Of a stretch of 64,000 nt of DNA, positions 54,081 to 64,000 are shown piece by piece; within the stretch, counting starts at the first letter, position 1, and each line of letters opens with the position of its first letter. The stretch is from Seinonella peptonophila (GTDB lineage Bacteria > Bacillota > Bacilli > Thermoactinomycetales > Thermoactinomycetaceae): NCBI RefSeq assembly GCF_900129355.1, contig NZ_FQVL01000002.1, forward strand, positions 124,001 to 188,000. Reading direction: 5' to 3'. The position numbers and the translations under genes were made by a program. The notes beneath the pieces are model-generated. The model did no database searches. It worked only from the letters and a program-made list of their open reading frames with translations, and was not told the DNA's origin.

Positions 54081-55319
54081 ATGGAAAAACTTATCCATTA
54101 TATGCAGAATACTTTTGCCCCAAAAGTGAATAAGATCACCAAAAATATCTGGATTGCTTCGATTCAAGACTCTGTAATGGCCATTCTACCTTTCATTCTA
54201 GTCGGTTCATTGATCACTATGATTTCACTGATCAATGAACTAAAACCTGGACTTCTCCCTGATTTCTCTTTGATCAATTCCTTCTCTTTTGGAATGGTAG
54301 GGATATTTGTTGCCTATTTAATTCCTTATAATGTGATGGACAAAAATAAAATAAACGACAAAAAAACTTTAGCAGGACTTACTTCTGTAACTCTTTATCT
54401 GATGCTGATCAGCCCTGTGATTGCCAAGGACGGAAAGATTACATTCTTATTTGAACGCTTTGGGGCAACGGGTATGTTCGTCTCGATTATTATTGGACTC
54501 ATTGTTGGATTTGTGATGCTACAGTTTGCTAAGTTCTCATTTTTCAAAAAGGAATCATCCCTCCCAGATTTTATCATTGTTTGGTTTGATTCATTACTTC
54601 CGATTACCATTCTTCTCTTTGCTGGATGGCTTGTTGCGCAATTGAAGTTCGATTTTTTCAACCTAATCGTGACGATCTTCCAACCTTTATCCTATATTAG
54701 TCAGAGTTTCTGGGGCGTTGTTGTTTTATCTTTTATTATGGTTTTCTTTTACTCTTTTGGGATCAGTACCTGGGTTTTAAATCCGATCACCTTTCCCATT
54801 ATGGTCAAAGCAATTGCCGATAATGCTGCTATGGTACAAAAAGGATTGGAGCCCACGAATATCTTCACCCAAGAAGTTTATTTCTCAGGCTGGATGGCAG
54901 CAGGGGGAATTGGATTTACATTAACACTGGGTATCCTGCTTCTCTTTGCACGATCCAGTCGACTAAAAGCGATTGGACGAGCCACCATTGCCCCATCTAT
55001 CTTTAATATTAATGAGCCGATTGTCTTTGGAGCTCCTATCGTCTTTAATCCTATTTTAATGATTCCATTTTGGATTAATGGCACACTCATTCCTGCAATC
55101 ACCTACCTTGTCTTAAAAGCTGGTTGGGTTGCTATTCCTTATAAAGCATTTCAACTCTGGTATATTCCTTATCCCATTTCAACTTATATGGTAAATGGGG
55201 ATTGGCGGGGTGTGATTCTATTCTTTGTTTTGGCCGCTCTATCCTTGGTAATCTGGTATCCATTCTTTAAAATATACGACAATCAAGAACTAAAATTAGA
55301 AGCAAGTGAAGAAGTGTAA
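54081..55319 (+). CDS. PTS system IIC component, lactose/cellobiose family
   Basis: A 412-residue membrane permease with about ten TM helices. The sugar-binding/phosphorylation signature FNINEPIVFGAPIVFNPILM is intact. It is 23 bases after IIB and overlaps the IIA region's upstream frame. It imports and phosphorylates a beta-diglycoside. Confidence 0.9.
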   Translation: MEKLIHYMQNTFAPKVNKITKNIWIASIQDSVMAILPFILVGSLITMISLINELKPGLLPDFSLINSFSFGMVGIFVAYLIPYNVMDKNKINDKKTLAGLTSVTLYLMLISPVIAKDGKITFLFERFGATGMFVSIIIGLIVGFVMLQFAKFSFFKKESSLPDFIIVWFDSLLPITILLFAGWLVAQLKFDFFNLIVTIFQPLSYISQSFWGVVVLSFIMVFFYSFGISTWVLNPITFPIMVKAIADNAAMVQKGLEPTNIFTQEVYFSGWMAAGGIGFTLTLGILLLFARSSRLKAIGRATIAPSIFNINEPIVFGAPIVFNPILMIPFWINGTLIPAITYLVLKAGWVAIPYKAFQLWYIPYPISTYMVNGDWRGVILFFVLAALSLVIWYPFFKIYDNQELKLEASEEV

Positions 55320-55344
55320 CAACAGTGATAAAGGAGTCATGAAA

Positions 55345-55677
55345 ATGACAGAAGAAATAAGCCAAGTAGCGATGAAGATTATCCTTCATGCAGGGAATGC
55401 AAGAACTTTCATCATGGAGTCATTTCAATGTATGGGGGAGGAACAATTCACAGAAGCACGTGAAAAACTAAAAGAGGCAAAACAAGAAACGTTGCTTGCT
55501 CATAAGGCTCAAACTGAGACGATTCAAAGCGAGGCACAAGGTAATAAACATGAATTTTCACTACTATTTGCCCATGCGCAAGATACTTTGATGACCATTA
55601 TGAGTGAATGGAACATAGCCAATCAGTTGGTAAAAGTTTTTGAGCAAATGAGTAAGCGAATCAATCACCCTCAATAA
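55345..55677 (+). CDS. PTS system IIA component, lactose/cellobiose family
   Basis: A trimeric three-helix IIA (110 aa) with the phosphohistidine in LLFAHAQDTLMTI (about residue 76). AAGGAG is eight bases before ATG 55345; ATG 55339 is too close to it. It completes the IIB-IIC-IIA set. Confidence 0.88.
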   Translation: MTEEISQVAMKIILHAGNARTFIMESFQCMGEEQFTEAREKLKEAKQETLLAHKAQTETIQSEAQGNKHEFSLLFAHAQDTLMTIMSEWNIANQLVKVFEQMSKRINHPQ

Positions 55678-55684
55678 ATACTGA

Positions 55685-57178
<1,494 letters not shown>

Positions 57179-57204
57179 CAACAGATGAACCTTTCTCATT
57201 CAAA

Positions 57205-58940
<1,736 letters not shown>

Positions 58941-58980
58941 ACGAAAAACCTTACTAACCCAAGTTAGTAAGGTTTTTCGT
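58941..58980. terminator. Terminator after the PTS operon
   Basis: A perfect 18-bp stem (58941-58958 with 58963-58980), loop CCAA, carrying A- and T-runs in the arms. It is bidirectional with terC (minus strand). Confidence 0.9.
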
Positions 58981-58993
58981 TTGGTCATATTGC

Positions 58994-59683
58994 TCATATC
59001 GTCTTTCCATCCATCTCGATCTTTTTCTTCCAAAGATAACCGACTAACACAACTAAGATAGCAAGGATAATCGGCAAGGCTTGGTTTACAGGATTTTGAT
59101 CAGCAATCATTCGGTCAATCACAGGATCATCAATGATTAATTTCCCAGCAGTATAGCCCAAGATTGCTGAACCTACATAGGTAAGCCAAGTGAAACGATT
59201 TAACAAGTTCGCTACCCATTTACTTCCCCACATAATAATCGGAATACTAAATGCTAGTCCAAAAACCACTAACACAATATTGCCATGTGCTGTACCCGCT
59301 ACTGCCACCACATTATCTAGGCTCATTACTAAGTCTGCGATAATAATCGTTTTAATTGCTGTGCGCATATTTGATCCAACTGCAATTGATGATTCTGGCT
59401 CTTCTTCCACTAATAGCTTCACCGCGATCCAGAGAAGTAAACCTCCTCCAATCGTCATAATTAGTGGGATATTGAGCAAATAGGCGGCGACAGCAGTCAA
59501 AGCTGCGCGGAGAATCACTGCTAATCCAGCGCCAATCATGATCGCTTTCTTTCTCTGCTTCATCGGCAAGTTTCGTGCCGCCATACCGATAACAACAGCG
59601 TTGTCACCACTTAGTACTAAGTCGAGGATAATAATATATACAATACTTAACCAAAAATCGATATCGGTCCACATCAATTCCAT
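58994..59683 (-). CDS. TerC-family integral membrane protein, YjbE-like
   Basis: About seven TM helices with the TerC signatures DLVLSGDNAVVIGMA and DLVMSLDNVVAVAG, whose acidic residues bind metal. YjbE/MeeF-type TerC proteins load Mn into secreted metalloenzymes or export Mn. No yybP-ykoY riboswitch is visible in the 150 bases upstream. AAGGAG precedes the ATG. Confidence 0.88.
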   Translation of the reverse strand: MELMWTDIDFWLSIVYIIILDLVLSGDNAVVIGMAARNLPMKQRKKAIMIGAGLAVILRAALTAVAAYLLNIPLIMTIGGGLLLWIAVKLLVEEEPESSIAVGSNMRTAIKTIIIADLVMSLDNVVAVAGTAHGNIVLVVFGLAFSIPIIMWGSKWVANLLNRFTWLTYVGSAILGYTAGKLIIDDPVIDRMIADQNPVNQALPIILAILVVLVGYLWKKKIEMDGKTI

Positions 59684-59831
59684 CGCTAGCTCCTTCTCCC
59701 TATCTCAAAATAACACGGCCGATTCACTTGTTAAAAGAATTGCATAGACCTTTCAAAGTACATCGCGACCTCCATTTATGCAACAGTTGCTCTTAGTCAT
59801 TGAATCGATAAAGTGAGTGACCTATAAAAAA

Positions 59832-61502
59832 TTAACTTTTAGATTGATATGATGCAAATAACTCCCGCATCACTTGAACAACTAGATTTGGGACGATTTG
59901 CATGGAATAATTTAACTCTACACGTTCCCACTGCTTATGAGCATCTTTACCATACGGACCTATATTCACAACCGGAACATCTAATTCACGTATTGACTCC
60001 ACATCATAATGATATTTTCGACCCCAGGCTGGCATATTTTGTTCAAAGTGTTGAATATCAAACTCTGTATCACTAATCGCCACAAAGCTCATATCTGAGA
60101 GGTAGGGATAAAATTTACGAATTTGAATCGGTTCTTCGCATTGCGGTTGCAGTTTTTCAACCGCGCGTTTTACAGCCTCAATCAAATGTTTGCTTTTCTT
60201 CTCTGATTCATCTACGACAATGCGAGGGATATAAGGCGATGAGTAGAATAAGATAATCGCCGGTTCCCCATCTCCTCCCCATCGCCATAGCTCTTCCACC
60301 ATTTTCAAGGAGTATTCTCTAACATCTAGCTTTTCTTCGTTTAATAAATTGATAGAATATCTGAGGATGCTCTCCTCAAATTCACCTTCATATTGTTCTA
60401 CACACTTTTGATAGAATTCATGATAGGTATAGACCCGTGGTTGAATTTGCTGTGATTGGTAAGGTAATTGTGCCACCTCACAAAAATGGCGGTAGCGTTG
60501 TTCGTATTTCTCAATCGCTGCCGCAAAAGCATCCGTTGTTACATCTTTTAATCGTTCAAGCACATCTTTCGGTGACCAACTGTGGACAAAGAAGTTAAAA
60601 TAGGCAAAAGCTGTTTGTGGAGTTTGTACATCATATCGCTTCTTTAAATCAGTTTGTTTAAGCGATACTGGAGGAAGGGTAATTTCACCATCCATCACAT
60701 CACAAAAATCAGGGTTATAATTTAGACGACCTGTCAGCTCCGATAGAATCAAGTTTGGATCAAATCCCTCAAAAAGTTGACCAGCATGAGTCTCTTTACC
60801 CACAACAAAGAAGGTAGGTAAAAGTTTTCCTACTGTTCCCAGATAAATATAACGCGATGGATCATTTAAAAAACGGGGAGATATATAATCAGTATTCACT
60901 GCACCAATATAGTGAATTTGTTCTTTACCAGCTAAACGCTTAATCTCTTTTAAAGCTGATAAAATGCCTCGATGATCGTTTTCTTCATCACATGTGACCA
61001 CGAGCATGATATTACCATCCAACTGGTCGCGATGAGCTGAAAAATAATTGATTAAGGCGATTTGCACAGCAATCCCGCATTTCATATCGAGAATGCCTCG
61101 TCCTCCTAACCAATCATCTTTTAAGATATCATCCTTTACATTTTCAGGGATGGCTGAACTTTCCAGCCATTGTGATCGTAATTGATCTGGCGAAAAAGCG
61201 AAACGCTTCCATTTCCCATAATCTTCTACACCAACGGTATCCATATGAGCAAGCAAAAGAATTGTTCCTTTATTATCTGGATTTCTACCTTTTACTAACG
61301 CTAATACATTATATCTTTCACGATCATCTTGGATTGTTGGCTGTAAATGGAGGTGATTCGGATTTTCCTGGAAATAAGGATTTTCTTGGAGGGTCTTATG
61401 AAGAAGCTGCGCCATATTCTTTTCATCTACTGTACCCACAATACTCGGTTGCTCCACTAGTAGACGTGTCAAACGATATACCTCTTGATAGAAATCAATC
61501 AT
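59832..61502 (-). CDS. rocB: RocB-like M20-family peptidase (arginine utilisation)
   Basis: Zinc-peptidase M20 motifs: LLLAHMDTVG, GRGILDMKCGIA and VTCDEENDHRG; the late segments VVNIGPYGKDAHKQWERV support RocB. The length of 557 matches. RocB is grouped with arginine catabolism in B. subtilis without a proven reaction. ATG 61502 is six bases after GGAGG; ATG 61508 is adjacent to it. It is 14 bases downstream of thiI, an unusual partner. Confidence 0.85.
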   Translation of the reverse strand: MIDFYQEVYRLTRLLVEQPSIVGTVDEKNMAQLLHKTLQENPYFQENPNHLHLQPTIQDDRERYNVLALVKGRNPDNKGTILLLAHMDTVGVEDYGKWKRFAFSPDQLRSQWLESSAIPENVKDDILKDDWLGGRGILDMKCGIAVQIALINYFSAHRDQLDGNIMLVVTCDEENDHRGILSALKEIKRLAGKEQIHYIGAVNTDYISPRFLNDPSRYIYLGTVGKLLPTFFVVGKETHAGQLFEGFDPNLILSELTGRLNYNPDFCDVMDGEITLPPVSLKQTDLKKRYDVQTPQTAFAYFNFFVHSWSPKDVLERLKDVTTDAFAAAIEKYEQRYRHFCEVAQLPYQSQQIQPRVYTYHEFYQKCVEQYEGEFEESILRYSINLLNEEKLDVREYSLKMVEELWRWGGDGEPAIILFYSSPYIPRIVVDESEKKSKHLIEAVKRAVEKLQPQCEEPIQIRKFYPYLSDMSFVAISDTEFDIQHFEQNMPAWGRKYHYDVESIRELDVPVVNIGPYGKDAHKQWERVELNYSMQIVPNLVVQVMRELFASYQSKS

Positions 61503-61516
61503 ACACATCCTCCCCC

Positions 61517-62716
61517 CTAAAAATAATCAAACTCTTCCTCATGCTTTGTTTCGCAAACAATTAATTCCGTCCCTTCAACCGCCCGAGAAACGAGTTCATC
61601 AATCTTAAGTGCTGATTCTTGTTTCACAGCAGCTTGGATTGTCGGACGAGTTTTTGGGTTTTTAGGCAGAAAAATAGTACAGCAATCCTCATATGGTAAG
61701 ATTGACGTTTCATACGTACCAATCTCTTTTGAGATTTTCGTGATCTCGACCTTATCCATTCCTACTAGTGGACGCAGTAAAGGGTAATGCGTAACAGCAT
61801 TGATAGTGTGCATACTCTCAAGAGTTTGACTTGCCACTTGCCCCAAACTCTCACCAGTCACTAAAGCTAAACATCCGTGTTTTTTCGCAATCGCTTCGGA
61901 TATTCGTAGCATAAAACGTCTCATAATGGTAACTGAATAGGAAGAAAGACAATGCTGATTAATCTCTGTCTGAATCTCGGTAAATGGAACCACATGTAGA
62001 TGGATTGTGCCACTAAATGGAGTTAATAAATGTGCCAGATCGACTACTTTCTGTTTTGCACGTTCACTGGTGTATGGATAGCTATGAAAGTGGATGGCAT
62101 GCAGCTCGACTCCTCTTTTACTCGTCAAATAGCCAGCGACCGGGCTATCAATCCCTCCAGAGAGCAAAAGTAGAACTCGACCACTTGTACCGACAGGCAA
62201 ACCACCCAACCCCAGTATATCATTCCCGTAGACATATGAAAATTTTCCTCTTACCTCAACATGGATCACTAAATCAGGATTTCTTACATCCACAGCGAAT
62301 CTTTCCGTATTGGCAAGAACATATCCGCCTAATTCATGGTTTAATTGTTGAGAGCGAATCGGAAATTGTTTATCACTGCGCTTCGACTCAATTTTAAATG
62401 ACTGATAAGAACTCGGCTGATTCAGCGCAATATCAAGTGTTGCTTTTTTTATCTCCTCTAGGTCGGAAGAGACACGTCTGGCAGGACTAAATCCAACCAG
62501 ACCAAATACTTCCTTTAACTTTTCAATAATCGGTTCTGGCTCTTGTTCATTTTCCAATACAACAAAAAGCCGGCCAAATTCCCGCTCTAACGATGTGTTC
62601 GGAAACAATTGTAATTTCTCTTTGATATTTAAAATTAATTGCTCTTCAAACATACGCCTATTTTTCTTTTTTAATGCTAATTCGCCATAACGAAGTAAAA
62701 TTGCATCATATTTCAT
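61517..62716 (-). CDS. thiI: tRNA 4-thiouridine sulfurtransferase ThiI
   Basis: N-terminal ferredoxin-like and THUMP domains (about residues 1-165), then the PP-loop LLLSGGIDSPVAGYL, TGESLGQVASQT and PLVGMDKVEI. There is no rhodanese domain, as in other Bacillales ThiI. It puts sulfur on U8 of tRNA, taking it from the cysteine desulfurase encoded four bases upstream. Confidence 0.95.
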   Translation of the reverse strand: MKYDAILLRYGELALKKKNRRMFEEQLILNIKEKLQLFPNTSLEREFGRLFVVLENEQEPEPIIEKLKEVFGLVGFSPARRVSSDLEEIKKATLDIALNQPSSYQSFKIESKRSDKQFPIRSQQLNHELGGYVLANTERFAVDVRNPDLVIHVEVRGKFSYVYGNDILGLGGLPVGTSGRVLLLLSGGIDSPVAGYLTSKRGVELHAIHFHSYPYTSERAKQKVVDLAHLLTPFSGTIHLHVVPFTEIQTEINQHCLSSYSVTIMRRFMLRISEAIAKKHGCLALVTGESLGQVASQTLESMHTINAVTHYPLLRPLVGMDKVEITKISKEIGTYETSILPYEDCCTIFLPKNPKTRPTIQAAVKQESALKIDELVSRAVEGTELIVCETKHEEEFDYF

Positions 62717-62720
62717 CTTT

Positions 62721-63872
62721 TTACACCTTCATAACTCTCTGTAGTTGCGGAATTACCTTGCATAATCGTTGACTTAATCTATTTAAATCATCTGCTTCTG
62801 ATAAAAAACCGAGACTAATTCGAATGGAGCCAATCGCTTGTTGATCACTTGCCCCCATTGCTTGTAGCACACGACTCACTTTTTCCGTACGTGAAGAGCA
62901 AGCTGATCGACTCGAAACATAGCAATTTTCTGCTTCCAAAGCATGAACAACTACTTCTGATTTTAGACCTGGAAATGATAAATTTATAATGTATGGCACA
63001 CTATCTATCCGATTAATTGCGCCATTCACTTTCACTAATGGTATTTGCTCAATCGATTTTAAAAACGCTTGCTTCCAGCTTTCCATTGCAGGTAATCGTG
63101 CAACACGTTTTTGCTTGATCCAGAGTAATGCTTTGGCAAGCCCCGCGATTCCAGGGACATTTTGTGTTCCTGAACGAAGATCATACTCTTGCCCACCACC
63201 GATCAACATTGGGGCAATCCGTCGATTTTTTTGAATATAAAGTGCTCCAATCCCTTTAGGGCCGTGTATCTTATGTCCAGAGAAAGTGAGTAGATCAATC
63301 TGATGTTTGACAGGATGAAGTGGAAGGCGACCAAATGATTGAACTGCATCCACATGAAATAACGTCTTTGGATATTGCTTTAATATTTCTCCGATTTGTT
63401 CAACCGGTTGAATCACGCCAGTTTCATTATTTACATGCATCACAGAAACAAGCACTGTATCTTTCGTAAGTGCTTGTTTTAATGCTGCAAGATTCACTTT
63501 CCCCTGCTGATCAACAGGGAGATACGTGACTTGCCATCCTTCTTGTTCATATTTCTGAAATAAATCATAAACAGAAGGGTGTTCGATCATAGTCGTTATG
63601 ATATGTTTTCCACGATGTCCATAGGATTCAATTGTACCACGAATTGCTAAGTTGTTTGCCTCCGTACCGCCTGAAGTAAATACAATTTCTTGAGGCTGGG
63701 CGCCCAGTTCTTGGGCTAAGATTTTCCGTGAAGTTTCAATTAGCCGTTCTGCTTTTACACCCAGTCCATGTAACGAAGAAGGGTTCCCATACATGTTCTT
63801 CATAATATCTGTCATCACATCGACAACTTCAGGGATGACTTTTGTAGTTGCGCTATTGTCGAGATAGATCAA
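62721..63872 (-). CDS. nifZ: Cysteine desulfurase, NifZ type (ThiI partner)
   Basis: A fold-type I PLP enzyme: YLDNSATTKVIPEV, the Schiff-base lysine in FSGHKIHGPKG and the persulfide Cys in SSRSACSSRTEK. It passes sulfane sulfur to ThiI; nifZ-thiI are paired in B. subtilis too. The start appears to be TTG 63872 with AGGA seven bases upstream. The final 128 bases (63873-64000) hold no gene I can support. Confidence 0.9.
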   Translation of the reverse strand: MIYLDNSATTKVIPEVVDVMTDIMKNMYGNPSSLHGLGVKAERLIETSRKILAQELGAQPQEIVFTSGGTEANNLAIRGTIESYGHRGKHIITTMIEHPSVYDLFQKYEQEGWQVTYLPVDQQGKVNLAALKQALTKDTVLVSVMHVNNETGVIQPVEQIGEILKQYPKTLFHVDAVQSFGRLPLHPVKHQIDLLTFSGHKIHGPKGIGALYIQKNRRIAPMLIGGGQEYDLRSGTQNVPGIAGLAKALLWIKQKRVARLPAMESWKQAFLKSIEQIPLVKVNGAINRIDSVPYIINLSFPGLKSEVVVHALEAENCYVSSRSACSSRTEKVSRVLQAMGASDQQAIGSIRISLGFLSEADDLNRLSQRLCKVIPQLQRVMKV

Positions 63873-64000
63873 TTGGGAGTCCTCTCCTTTCTAACCACAA
63901 TGCTAGGCAATCATAGTTTCACTACTCCTCGACCATTTCGTGATGCTTTCATAAAAGGACATCATTTATGTGAATTTTTTATGAACGCTGCATCGAAGAT

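Noticed and set aside
59684-59831. A yybP-ykoY Mn riboswitch before terC
   Set aside because: The conserved blocks of that class are not present in this leader.

Overview
The window comes from a low-GC, endospore-forming member of the Bacillales. The gene content is Bacillus-like: sporulation genes (gerR/ylbO, ylaJ), yqgX/yqgY, ylaH/ylaI, nfo, yktB, yfkAB, dynA, yutG, yjcG, the comG pseudopilus operon, roc and nifZ-thiI. Gene order differs enough from Bacillus proper that a neighbouring family such as Thermoactinomycetaceae is possible, but I cannot settle that from the sequence. I see no rRNA or tRNA gene, CRISPR array, transposase or prophage.

Layout. 0-8 kb: ylbP and gerR; yqgY; a cytochrome c maturation/thiol-redox cluster (resA, ccdA, a second ResA-like protein) ending in a MidA-type methyltransferase; yqgX; ylaJ-ylaI; ylaH; nfo. 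8-19 kb: yktB, an SR1P-type peptide gene, yfkAB, small conserved proteins, an M23 endopeptidase, an aminopropyltransferase, the double-dynamin dynA, and a LysM-3D wall protein under a c-di-AMP (ydaO) riboswitch. 19-23 kb: an operon of a ThDP enzyme, succinate-semialdehyde dehydrogenase and a darcynin-like protein, which together look like a 2-oxoglutarate decarboxylase/SSADH bypass of the TCA cycle. 23-31 kb: yvbH, yutG, yjcG, a SEC-C protein, wall proteins and cydAB. 31-37 kb: polyamine genes speD, dat, a PuuD-like amidotransferase, speA and speE. 37-46 kb: ispG, yqzE, aroK, then a sigma-54 activator and its likely target operon (HisD-family dehydrogenase plus a polar amino acid ABC transporter) behind a textbook -24/-12 promoter. 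46-51.5 kb: comGA to comGG, interrupted between comGD and comGE by about 1.6 kb of accessory DNA. 51.5-59 kb: licR-type activator, cellobiose-type PTS (IIB, IIC, IIA) and two GH1 enzymes. 59-64 kb: terC and the nifZ-thiI-rocB operon.

The strongest unexplained signals are these. (1) A family of about 250-bp structured repeats has three copies with a shared core and one relative. Each of the three sits inside a Rho-independent terminator whose hairpin is duplicated on both sides, always in the same orientation relative to the terminator. (2) Both GH1 enzymes of the PTS operon carry Gln in place of the catalytic acid/base Glu, as plant myrosinases do. (3) The ThDP-enzyme/SSADH pair suggests a TCA bypass. 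(4) The comG region is broken twice, by the sigma-54 block and by the accessory segment. (5) The gerR leader has a hairpin between a perfect Shine-Dalgarno sequence and the start codon.
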